Part shown: one piece after another, positions 12,236-21,988 of the stretch
Layout of the letters: the number at the start of each line of letters is the position of its first letter
How positions within the stretch are numbered: the stretch's first letter is position 1
Assembly: GCA_022559845.1 (NCBI GenBank)
Contig: JAHNEJ010001085.1
Location: forward strand, 62,001 to 126,000
Source: Amorphophallus konjac
Taxonomy: Eukaryota; Streptophyta; Magnoliopsida; Alismatales; Araceae
Direction of reading: 5' to 3'
Length of the DNA stretch: 64,000 bases
The notes under the pieces: generated by a model
What the model saw: the letters and a program-made list of their open reading frames with translations, nothing else
Database searches by the model: none
What the model was told of the DNA's origin: nothing
Made by a program: the position numbers and the translations under genes

Positions 12236-12841
12236 CCAACTCTCGGAATTTTGAACTCCTCCTCTCTCGTGAGAACTTGTGCTCCTCGAGTTAGCTCTCG
12301 ATATACCTGGAAGGATAAAAGGGACACGAATTTATAGAAATGGAAGGAGTGCAGGCCAAGATTGCCTCCATCACCTGTTAATGATAGCCCTCGCGATGAG
12401 GCACCTACCATGCGGTCCCGTGCATCACTTCACCGCTCGCACAGGGTGATTGATTGGACGAAGAATATGACGACTAGCCCCCTATGTTATCTAGGGATAC
12501 CCTTTCATGTTTTGGAGGACGTCCGCAAAACTTGACACAACATCCGGGAAAAGGGACTAGGGCCGTCATTATTGACTTCGACGGCAGATTCCCATGGAAA
12601 ATGGTCACAACAAGACGCGATTCTCCGCTTGAGGTGGAGTCTCGGCAGACCTATCACATGGGAACAGTGCAAAGGAGAAGAAGTGTAGGGAAGAAGGAAC
12701 GCGCAAGAGAACAAACAAGCAGCAGAAAATCAAATCACTCCATTCATAATTCTACATAAGCTGTCATAAACACTACAATCATAGAGAGGTGGCGGGTCCA
12801 CTAGCTCGCCAACTCTTGCCATTATTTTCATGCTCGTCCCT
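12236..12841. other. Spacer between antisense genes A and C
   Basis: About 600 bp holding the upstream region of gene A and the 3' side of gene C. It contains GGACGTCC near 12519 as a small palindrome. No gene was recognised. Confidence 0.4.
12330..12336 (-). promoter_or_regulatory. TATA box of antisense gene A
   Basis: On the minus strand TATAAAT (in CTATAAATTCG) lies about 95 bp upstream of the ATG at 12235. The spacing is like that of gene D, whose first exon is homologous. Confidence 0.5.
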
Positions 12842-14107
12842 CTAGGCGTCCCTCTCCTCTCCCCTGAGGTGAGGGTCCCTCAGAAGCCTCCGGGATCCCC
12901 GTGCAGTAGCACCCGCCTCGTCTCGTGGCGCCGGCTCCACAGCAATGACTCGCTGCTCCTCCCCTGGCGTGGCAAAGAAGCCACTAGCGGCAAAGCGACC
13001 TGACTGACGCAGTCGCTCCCCGAACTCTCGCGCTCTCTCGTAGCGCGTCTCCATCCCTCCTAGCCTCTGCACGACGGCCTGAAGGCCCAGCTGGAGCTCC
13101 CTCACTTGGGCCTCCAAGGCCCTCCTCTCGGTCTGATCCCGCTGTCGCTCGGACCTTCTCTCGCCTTTCTCTCTCTCTGCCTCTCTCCTCATCATCTGCA
13201 GAAGAACCCTTAACTCTAGGATGTCTGGAGAAGGTCTCTCCTCACCGCGATGTCGCAGCTCTGCTACAGTCGCCACCCAGGTATCACGCTCCTCTTCCGC
13301 CCGGGCAGCCCGAGCCACCGCACCAGCAAGTTGCTCCCGAAGGGAGGCAATCTCAAGAAAATGGGCCAAGGAACTGGAAGATGCGCCGCCAGTCACTCCC
13401 ACCATCGCTGCCTGCTGGGCACGTTGGAACGAACAAAAGCCGTCAGCTAAGCTCCACATTTAAAAACAGAAAATGCAGCACTTAGCTTACCAGGAGCGAC
13501 AGTTCCTGTTGAGTGGCGGCCAGCTGCCGCCTGACCTCGGCTAATTGGGCACGCGACCCGTCGACGTCGCGCGTATCCCCGGCTTGGGGAAGCCCCGCAT
13601 AACTCTCTCTCTGCCGCCGCAGGAAGTCGACACTATCCTGCACCAGTACGCTCCCTTGCTGCCCAGGGAGACGTATGCGCCAATATTCAAGCTTCGCCTT
13701 GCCGCGACTCCCCTTCCTGACACGGCTCGGCTCGTCTGCACTCGCCCACTCATCGGCCAGGCTCAGGGTCCTCGCCATGTCCTGCATCAAGAAAGAAGGA
13801 CTTCGCATCATAACAAAGAACGCGTCCCCTGTCTAGGACGCGTCCATCATTTGAGTGCAACACTCGCCGAACCCTTTCCCCCCTCGCACGGCTCGCTTCA
13901 AAACTCAAAATGGATCAAAGAGGAGAGAACCGAAGCACTCACCGAGCCGTGTTCACCTCCTCCGCCATCGGCCCTCGGGTCCCTCGGGGGCCCGAGCGGC
14001 CCTTCCTCCTCCATGGACGCCGTTTCGTGCTCTTGCGCGTCCCTCCTCGGACGAGGGGTCCCGCGTCCCTCTCCACCTTCACCATGGTCGGGCCCACCGA
14101 ACTCCAT
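12842..14107 (-). CDS. Antisense gene C: compact, PMD-deleted paralogue with coiled coil
   Basis: Three inferred exons on the minus strand: 14107-13943 (55 codons), 13781-13491 (97 codons) and 13423-12842 (193 codons plus stop), all phase 0, about 345 aa. Exon 2 matches the end of B exon 4 plus B exon 5, joined without an intron (RTLSLADEW, RGKAKLEYWRIRLP, QLAEVRRQLAATQQEL). Exon 3 matches B exons 6 and 7 fused (RAQQAAM, ERQRDQTERRALEAQ, RLRQSG). The PMD core, B exons 2-3, is missing. The acceptor before exon 3 reads AA (13425-13424) instead of AG, so normal splicing is doubtful. No in-frame stop is seen. It may be an inactive paralogue or an interfering, oligomerisation-only variant. Confidence 0.55.
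13820..13843. repeat. Palindrome in first intron of gene C
   Basis: ACGCGTCC and GGACGCGT face each other across 8 bases, followed directly by GTCC. It sits in intron 1, like the palindromes in intron 1 of gene B, and shares the GGACGC core. Confidence 0.6.
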
Positions 14108-14235
14108 CGATCAAAAGAGGAGGAAGATGAAAAAGGGGGCAAGCGAGTTTCGGCGGAAGGCGGGCTCATTTGCGGGTAAGGCATGGGAGAAGAAAGGCCA
14201 CCCGACGCTTTAAATTTGAATTCAAGGATTAAGAT

Positions 14236-14258
14236 GCGTCCTCGCGCCTGGACACGCC
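14236..14258. repeat. Degenerate palindrome upstream of gene C
   Basis: GCGTCC, then TCGCGCCT, then GGACACGC. This resembles the GGGGCGTCCAGG..CCTGGACGCCCC units upstream of gene B, in the equivalent position relative to the ATG (14107). Confidence 0.5.
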
Positions 14259-14453
14259 CAAAAAGGGAGAAAGGAACATAATCCCCCTGTGCAAAGTAGT
14301 TCCCTTCTGTCCAGGGCAAAAGTCTCGTGAAGCGTAAACAACGTGGTGCAAAAGAAAGTGCGGGAAAGAAAAGGGCACGTCACACGAAATCCATTTCATA
14401 TAATAGTCAAAGTACATCATACAGTGAGAAGGGTGACGTGTACAAGCAACTCT

Positions 14454-17400
14454 CTAACTCTCGCTGCCACCCTCCTGGTCATCTCTCTCCTCCCTCCTCT
14501 GCCGGGGATCCCTAGGGGGCCTCTGCGAACCCTGAGAAGCCGTGCTCGCCTCGCCCTGCGGTGGCACTCCAGCCTCGAAGGCGCGACGACGCTCCTCGGC
14601 CGAGGAAACCAGATAGCTGCCCATGGAAAAAGAACCAGACTGACGAAGTCGCGCCCCGCGTTCCTTCGCCCTCTGGTACCGCTCATCGCTCTCCCGAAAC
14701 CTCCCCTCCGCCGTGCCGAGACTCAATCGGAGCTCCAGCAGCTGGGCCTCCAGAGCCCTCCTCTCGGTCTGATCCCGCTGTCGCTCCACCCTCCTGTCCT
14801 CCCTCTCTCTCTCCATCTCCTCTCTTTCTCTCACCGCCTCCCTCCTCGACAGCTCGAGGGCGATCCGCAGATCCAGCACGTCACGAGGGAGCTCCTCAGC
14901 CTCCCGTCGACGCTCCTCCCCCAGCTCCACAATCTGGGCGTCACGCTCCGCCACCCGAGCGTCGCGCTCCTGCTCGACACAAACAGCACACGTCAGAGCC
15001 TCTCGGATCTCGGCCACCTGTCAAAGTACGCGTGCATCGTAAGAGAGAGGTGAAGGATGAAAGAGTGACTAGAAGAGGGTCAGGGCCAAGTAGGCACTCA
15101 CTCGAGCCTCACGGTCACGCTCGGCCTCCTCAGCTCGAGCCACCGCATACGCCAGCTGCTCCTGGAGGGGAGAAACCTCCGGAGGAGGGCCCCGCGAACT
15201 GGAACCCGCTCCACCAGCCATCCCGGCTGCCGCTGTCTGGTGGGCCCGCTGAAACACAGAGCAAACGACAGTTAGAGGTCAAGCATCAAAAATCCAGGTC
15301 ACAAAAAAATGCATCCCATAAACTCACTAGGATCTCCAACTCCTGTCGGATGGCCACCAACTGCCGCCTGGCGTCCGCCAACTGGGCCCGCAAGTCAACA
15401 ATCATGTTGTCACGAGCATCCTGCATTGCACATAAGTTAGTGCCACAAACATATACATATAAAAGGGTGAAGCATTTTCATTTCACTTACCCCTGCCATA
15501 CCACCAAGGAAGAGGCGGTCCCCATACGTAGCCCGGTACCGTCTCAGGTAATCAGTACTGTCCTGTACATGGGACACCACTGGGACCCCGCCCTGCTGCC
15601 AGTCCTGGTACTGTGCCAGGAAGCGCGTACGCCAGTCCACAATCTTCGCCTTCCCCTTGGTCTTCCGCCCGATGCGGGCCGGCTCATCTACATCAACCCA
15701 CTCCTGTGTTAGCCCCAACGTCCTCATAACCAGTCTCAGCCGAAGCGGCTCGATCTCGTTCAGGCAATGGACCCACACGTCCCGCCTGAAACGAGGAAGA
15801 CCCGCTACAACCCAAGGCTGGCCAGCGTCGCCCATGCCCAGGTAGGGTCTCCACACCACCTGCATCACCATACATACATCATGTTAGTTACCATTCAGTC
15901 ACATGCATAAAAACACAAAAAAATCATACGCATCATACCATGGCCTCAAGATACTCGCTCAGCTCCCGACGAAGTGACGCTAGCTGGTAGCTGTGTGGTG
16001 CCGCTACCACGACCGGCCTCCACCGCCGTGCCAGAGGCACGGCCCTCCTGTTCCCATGCCTAGCCCTCCCCATCGGGAAATAGTAATAGCTCCACACCTG
16101 CATCCATCATACATCATTAGTACAATAATTGCATATTTAACTGTGGGAATGCATAAATAAAATGTTTACCTGGAGAAAAGGTGCGAAGCCACTGACTGTC
16201 GTCTCCTTTTTCGAAGTCTGGGAGAGATCAGCAATCAAATGGGCAAGCAGAGCCGCTCCCCACGCGTAGTGCCCCACTCTGTCAAGGTCCGCCATGATCC
16301 CGAGGAAGCGGCAGTGGATGCCATCCCCCTTCGTCCCCAGCAGAAGGCGGCCCAGGAAGAAGAAAAGAAACCTCCGGAGGTATAGATCCACCAGCTCACG
16401 CTCGCTCGGGTCCTGGGTGAAAGCTGCACGGGCATCTCCCTCCAGTCGTGCCAGAAACTCCGCTCCAGTCTCGCTAACCCGCTGGCGCGGGTCGACGAAT
16501 CCGAGCGCCTCCATGATCTCCACTCGGCCGAATACCCTGCTGTCCCTGTCAGTCACGCTCGTCTCTAACCACAGCAGGTCCACGGCACTCTCTCGGTAGT
16601 CGGGGTAGGTGACCCCGCTCACCGCCTCTCCGTCAACCCGTAGCCCGGTGATCCGAGCCACGTCCTCGAGTGTCGGCACCATGTGCCCCCAGGGCATCAG
16701 AAACGCCCGGCTCGGTGCGTGCCACCGCTCCCTCAATGCCTGGATAAGAGGAAGGTCGAGCCGAAAGGGCTCGATCCTAAGGAAAGCTCCGAAGCCCATG
16801 GCGTCCACACGCGCTCTCTGAAAGTCTGGCTGCCCACGGTATGCTGCCACCATTAGGGACCAGCTGATCCGGCCCTTCATCACGCCCTGCACACCACAAA
16901 ACCAACAAAAGAACACATCAGCATCATGGATAGTAATAAACAAATAACATTTTATATACTACTTAGTTATTTTATTTTTATTTTTTTAAAAAAAGTATTT
17001 ATATTTTTTTTGGAGGCGTCCAATTTGGACGCCTCCTTTTTATTTTCTTCATTTTATTTTTAGAAAAACCCAGAATCAAAAACAAAAATAAATAAAAAAG
17101 ATATATTATTTTGGAGGCGTCCTACGTCCTGGACGCCTCCTTATTTTTAAATCCTATTTTATTATTTTATGTAAATGAATAAATAAATAAAAAGAAAAAA
17201 GAAAATGTGGAGGCGTCCAGGCTCTCGTCCGCACGTTTGGCCCAGTGAACCAACAGAATGGAAGTCCGAGGGGCTTACCGGGTCGTGGTCGTCCTCTCCC
17301 GCGTCGCCAGCATCCATTGCAGCCTCCACGGCCAAAGGAGGAGCCTCCTCCTCCGCGGCAATCTCCTCCGCCGCAGCAGCCTCCTCGGCATCGTCCCTCA

Positions 17401-17467
17401 GCCTCCTCGGACGACGAGCCCGTCGTTTGCGCTTCTCTCCACCCTGGCTTGGGCCTCCTTGCTCCAT
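14454..17467 (-). CDS. Antisense gene B: intact seven-exon plant mobile domain protein
   Basis: Exons on the minus strand: 17467-17279, 16886-16170, 16097-15939, 15859-15491, 15420-15328, 15248-15102 and 15017-14454. Every intron is GT..AG and phase 0. Codon counts 63, 239, 53, 123, 31, 49 and 187 give 745 aa with no stop or frameshift. The N-terminus is basic (EKRKRRARRPRRLR), a likely nuclear signal, followed by an Ala/Glu-rich stretch. Residues about 64-480 form the PMD-like region (MKGRISWSLMVAAYRG, FLMPWGHMVPTLEDVARITGL, LYLRRFLFFFLGRLLL, HCLNEIEPLRLRLVMRTLGL). The C-terminal ~260 residues are a charged coiled coil (ERQRDQTERRALEAQ). PMD proteins (MAIN/MAIL family and TE copies) act in silencing and transcription; the role of this copy is unknown. 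Confidence 0.8.
17012..17222. repeat. Palindromes in first intron of gene B
   Basis: 17012-17036 is a perfect 25-mer, GGAGGCGTCCAA-T-TTGGACGCCTCC. 17113-17140 has the 10-bp arms GGAGGCGTCC / GGACGCCTCC around 8 bases. A half copy, TGGAGGCGTCCAGG, lies at about 17209-17222. The rest of the intron is AT-rich. Starts are spaced about 100 bp apart. Confidence 0.9.
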
Positions 17468-17545
17468 TGGGACTAAGAATGGGTCGTCTGGATTGACTGG
17501 GTCGTTTGAATGAACAGTAAATGAGCAAAGGGGGGAGGCCCCCCC

Positions 17546-17556
17546 CATATATATAG
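17546..17556 (-). promoter_or_regulatory. TATA box of antisense gene B
   Basis: CTATATATATG on the minus strand, about 80 bp upstream of the ATG at 17467. The palindrome array begins 15 bp further upstream. Confidence 0.6.
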
Positions 17557-17570
17557 AATCCACTTTATTT

Positions 17571-17789
17571 GGGGCGTCCAGGGGCCTGGACGCCCCCACC
17601 TTTTTTTATTTTTTTCAAAATTCAAAAACGTAGGGGCATCCAGGCGCCTGGACGCCCCCAAAACAAAAAAACCAAAAAAAATAAAAATAAAAAATTAGGG
17701 GCGTCCAGGACCCTGGACGCCCCCAAAACAAAAAAACTAAAAAAATTATAAATAAAAAAATTAGGGGCGTCCAGGCCCCTGGACGCCCC
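17571..17789. repeat. Array of four palindromes upstream of gene B promoter
   Basis: Units start at 17571, 17633, 17698 and 17764 (spacings 62, 65 and 66 bp). Each is 26 bp: GGGGCGTCCAGG, a two-base centre, then CCTGGACGCCCC. Unit 2 has one mismatch. Spacers are A/T-rich and mutually similar. Here the arms read GGGGCGTCC/GGACGCCCC, while the other arrays read GGAGGCGTCC/GGACGCCTCC, so both arms changed together. Confidence 0.95.
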
Positions 17790-17973
17790 CATAATAAAAA
17801 TTTCAAAAAATATATATAATAAAAGAAAAAAAAAGATAAGAGTATGTATATAATCCAAACAAAAGAAAAAACACAAAGAAAAAGAAAAATCATAAAAAAG
17901 ATAATAATAATTAAGGGGACGGGGGTCCAAAACATCCATGCCAGATTTTATTCCATCAGAAAAGCAGAATGAG

Positions 17974-19386
17974 CTACATCAGGGGTTTAGGCGCCTTAGG
18001 CCTTAACTTCCCCAGTTCGGTCACATAAGCTCTCCACAGCTCGCATTCTTCCCCCACATGCGCTAAGGCCTTTCCCGCAACACTTGTCTTCCAGGGTGCT
18101 TTGACGGCCTTCGCTTCCTTCGCATCCGCTTCAGTACCCAACTCTCTCTTCTTCAAAGGAACGATGCCAGTCGGTAGTGGGAACGAATGGCGTGGAATGC
18201 CGACCTGGAGGCAGCATCGATGCGCGTTATAAAGGACAAACTCGGTCACGCCGATCAGTTGAAGATCAACTTCGGGAGAAGGCCTCATGAGGAGCTCAAG
18301 CGAAAGCAAACATGCCGGTGCGCAAGTAAAGAAGCCTTGTGTCACGGTGCGGAAGTGAGACCGCCAGTCTTCACGTTTCTTCAGCCACGGAACGCGGTTC
18401 ACTACAGTACCACCGAAGCCTAACACGTCGGCTATGTGATGAAGAGGGCTTTGTTGGAAGAGCTTCGAAGCGGTTGGCATTCCCTCACGGTGATCAAACT
18501 TGAAATGCAAATCCAGCCAGCAACTCAGGACAAGTGCGCAACCAAAAGGAGGCTTACTCATGCTCGAGGCAGTAAGGCCACTATACAGGTAGGCAAGGAC
18601 AGCGGGTCCCACCCTCTTTCCACGCCAGATCCCGCAGATAGCACTCAGTTGGTCTTCCTCCACCATGTTGTCGGTATAAGGAAACAAGAGAGCACCCGCC
18701 AGACAAATGGTGAACCCTTTCATGATTCCCTCCAAATAGTCATCGTCTGGTAACCCTCTCAGGGCCTCCATGACCCATTCCGCGAGCTTTTGCAAGTCAA
18801 TTCCCTTTTGAGTACGAACCTTTCGGGCTGCGTCGGGCGGCATGAAGCTTCCAAGGACGCTTTCGGAAGTCCCCCGTGTCAGCATCCGCATAGCCTTCAC
18901 CTTCCCGTCACTCTTGAATTTCTTCAATCTGAGCAGAAGTTCTACCTCCTCGAGGAGGATGGTCACCTCGAAGGTCGGGAAGATAAAAGTGTGGGTCTGG
19001 GGATGCCAGATCTCCACTAGTGCGCCCATAGCCGCCCAGTCCATACGAATCTTCTCGTAGTGTTTGGCGTGAATAAGGAGCCCCTGCAGATGCCACTTCG
19101 AGAGTATGGCCCTCATGCCGATGGAGATGTTGGAAGTTAGCTTTGAAAGCCATGGCAGTTTGGAAAACTTCCTCGGGCCTGGGAAGAGTGGATATGGCTG
19201 GAAGAGAAAAGAAAGAAGAAGAAAGGAAGGAAGTAAGAAGAAGGTTCACGTGGAGAAATTTGAAAAGAATCAGCTTACCATATGCGACATGATCGTCCCA
19301 CTCAGATGACCCTCGAGGTCGGAGAGTCGCCTGATCTCGCTGCTAGGCCTGCTCCTCTTCATAACGCGGGAAGACTCTCCTTCCAT
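17974..19386 (-). CDS. Antisense gene D: intact DUF7745/PMD-like protein
   Basis: Two exons on the minus strand: 19386-19279 (36 codons) and 19197-17974 (407 codons plus stop), 443 aa. The intron runs from GTAAGC to an AG after a long pyrimidine tract, phase 0. Exon 1 reads MEGESSRVMKRSRPSS...RRLSDLEGH. Exon 2 carries MRAILSKWHLQGLLIHA, MDWAAMGALVEIWHPQTHTF, a Leu-rich segment and LPDDDYLEGIMKGFTICLAG, then LVLSCWLDLHFKF. This layout resembles the plant TE-associated domain DUF7745, which is related to PMD; the assignment is from memory of the family and is moderately sure. The C-terminus is Lys/Ala-rich. No stops or frameshifts. Likely nuclear; function unknown. Confidence 0.7.
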
Positions 19387-19475
19387 CCTGAAATCTCTAG
19401 ATTCTCCTCTCTTTCCTCTCCTGAGCTTCCAAAACTCACCTTGATGCTTTTGAATGAACTAGCCTAAGGGGAGTT

Positions 19476-19482
19476 CTTATAG
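19476..19482 (-). promoter_or_regulatory. TATA box of antisense gene D
   Basis: CCTATAAGAAC on the minus strand, about 90-95 bp upstream of the ATG at 19386. Same arrangement as gene A. Confidence 0.5.
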
Positions 19483-20574
19483 GAAGGGTAGGGCGCTACA
19501 GGACAGAACATGTCACATCAGCGGTCAATGTCAGGATTTTGGCTTGATCTCCTTTCCATTGTGGTGCGATTCTGTTACGATTCTGTTACTTTCTGATGTT
19601 ATTAATCCATGCTGGCCTGTGCAGGTTTTACTAACGGACGTCTTTGTCCTATTTCCTGTCCCACCTTTCAATGGTTGGTCCCACCATGTCATGCATCGTA
19701 GTATATGATACCTACGCTACTAGAACATGTCAAGGACCTTGCGGTCCGAACGAATCTGGGATTTGAGTTCCCCTTCAACAAAAACGGTGATGATCCCGGA
19801 AGAAGTTGGGTTGTACGGATAGGCCGTTAACTTGTGATAGCATGGGGACGACGGTTCCATTCAGTGAGTTGGTGCGTGGATAAACGGGCCCCAGCCCAGT
19901 GTCGACTCGCCGGATCGGTATCCTGACCCATTCTTAACAAGTTGACAATATTATCCTTGGCTATTTTCTATTTTAATTTGTTTTAAATTTTTCTTTTAAC
20001 CCAGCATGCATTCATATAGGACTTTGATTTATTGCGGAAGATCATTCAAGTGATTCGATTGTGAAAGTCGTTGTGTTTCAATTCCTACAAATGTGAGATA
20101 TTCCATTCCGAATGAAATACAAAGTTTCCTTGAAACGGCCCTACGCTGCTCTTCCAAAGGAGACCCTTGTTTGGACGGACCCTCAGATATTCCTTTGCTT
20201 TTTACCTTGCTTGACCCACCTTGGCCGCAGCACTTCCACGTTGGCTAGTAACCGCTCCCCAAAGGTGAAACCTGCAGGTTTATGACCCAGGTACTTCCAC
20301 ACCGAGAAGTTGGTCTCCTTTATTTTCGTGCCTGAGTGCACATTTCACCCTCCCTTATTTGATCTCCTTCCAAACAACCGTCAAGACTTGAAAGACCTCC
20401 TTCAAGGTCGCCTCATTGAAATTTCAGGAAAGATTCCAGATAGTAACGTCAAAAGCGTGTCTCATCACACCTTGGCATCAACTTATCCGTCCGCTCCCAC
20501 TTCATTTCACTCCACTTCGAAATCATTCCACTACGTGTCGCTCCCTTGCAAAGCAGACGCCGAGGCGGGGCAGC
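19483..20574. other. Spacer between gene D and 3' LTR, ending in polypurine tract
   Basis: No coding signal recognised over about 1.1 kb. The last bases before the LTR, GAGGCGGGGCAGC (20562-20574), are purine-rich and are the candidate polypurine tract priming plus-strand synthesis. Confidence 0.5.
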
Positions 20575-20832
20575 TGTAGACACGCTATTCCTGACGTCTC
20601 CTGAGAAAGTCTCATATCACTATACAACGCCCCGCGACGGCTTACGCGTTTTGAATCACTTGAGTGCTTCCTTTTCTTGAGTCTTCTTCCGCCCTTCTCA
20701 GCATCCGGAATCATCTCGTCACGGCATTCGGACGGCATTAACACCAGTCGGACGCATCAAAGGTTCCGAAATCAGGAAGGGTGCCTGTCGGGGAGCTGTC
20801 GACGCCTTTTTAGCGGACCCGGGGGGGTCTTA

Positions 20833-21345
20833 ATGGAGGCGTCCAGACTCCTGGACGCCTCCATAACTTTAATATATATAAAAATACAAAAAACACATTA
20901 AAATAATAATAATTTATGGAGGCGTCGAGGCCCCTGGACGCCTCCATGAAAACAAATATAAATAATACATAATGCCAGCTTTGGCATAAAAATAAAATAA
21001 AAAAATAAAAATAATATATTAATGGAGGCGTCCAGGCCCCTGGACGTCTCCATCAACTCCCTCACGGGCGCCACCCACCGAACGACGGTTTGTCGTGTGT
21101 GAAAAAAGTCAAATTATGGAGACGTCCAGCCAACTGGACGCATCCATTTCTGAATCACGAGGCACCGCTCACAAAACCACGCGTTGTGCCAAACCGCGTG
21201 CGACCGTCGGTGGGGTTCGGTGGACCTGTTGGAGGCGTCCGGGGCCTTGGACGCCTCCACAAAAATATTCCGAAAAAATAAATAAAAATAGAATAAAATA
21301 TTAGTTCGGCCCTGATGGAGGTGTCCAGGGTCCTGGACGCCTCCA
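20833..21345. repeat. Array of six palindromes in LTR upstream of its TATA box
   Basis: Units start at 20833, 20916, 21022, 21116, 21231 and 21315, 83-115 bp apart and up to 32 bp long. The consensus is ATGGAGGCGTCCAGG..CCTGGACGCCTCCAT. The first is a near-perfect 32-mer; the fourth is the most diverged but keeps ATGGA...TCCAT ends. The last ends 14 bp before the LTR TATA box. Confidence 0.95.
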
Positions 21346-21358
21346 CCCTCCGGAGCCC

Positions 21359-21366
21359 TATAAATA
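21359..21366 (+). promoter_or_regulatory. LTR TATA box of element 1
   Basis: TATAAATA in CCCTATAAATAGAGGCC, directly after the last palindrome. It is the expected RNA polymerase II core promoter in U3, with transcription expected about 30 bp downstream. Confidence 0.75.
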
Positions 21367-21988
21367 GAGGCCCACCCCCTCAGTTCTGGAGGAGCTTCTA
21401 AGAGATCCGATAGGCTGCCGAAGCCCAGAGGCTACCGGAGTCATTTTCTAACCCGTGGGGTCTTTTGTAGGTGGAGGTTCTACCGGCTTCTCGGGTGCCC
21501 ACGCTCACGAGAGGAAGGTCGTCTTCATCCACCGCGCTTCCACGTCGTCCCTACGCTGCCGGAGCTCCGCCGGATCTCACCCTCGGCTCCTCCAATAAGC
21601 CTTTTCTTCCCCTTTTTCTCCATAGTTCTTTACATTCATCATACTGCATCCTCTATCTCCCTACATAAGGGCGCCGTCTCTTGCATACTTCTTGCATTCA
21701 TCATCGCATTTTCCTCCTACTCGAGTCCGAGAGGGGTTTAAAACCACACCAACCAGGTGTGTGTCAGGTCACGTTCTCATTACTTTTATTGCAAGGAATT
21801 GTTACTACACTGCCATTTTCTAATTCTGTTCGTTTATTGTCTACTGTTTTGCAAGGGTAACCAAGGAAAGCCCTCTCCGTCGGCCGACCGAAGGGGGAGG
21901 AAGAAGCAACCCGCCATCTCCCGCTCTTGAAGTAGGCGCGATCACTTTCTTTATTTTGGGGTCTTTTGGCCCCTGGCGATCACATCTT

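Noticed and set aside
13545..15712. Plus-strand ORFs of 222-383 codons across 13.5-15.7 kb
   Set aside because: They lie opposite the exons of genes C and B, cross the introns, and are Pro/Ser/Arg-rich shadows of the antisense coding strand.
17571..17789. Regularly spaced palindromic repeats resembling a CRISPR array
   Set aside because: Plant nuclear context, spacers are similar A/T-rich sequence rather than unique, and no cas genes.
17569..17939. Open frames with repeated GASR.LDAP / GRPGAWTP peptides
   Set aside because: They are translations of the palindrome array (GGGGCGTCCAGG...), regular because the DNA repeats; no start context or domain.
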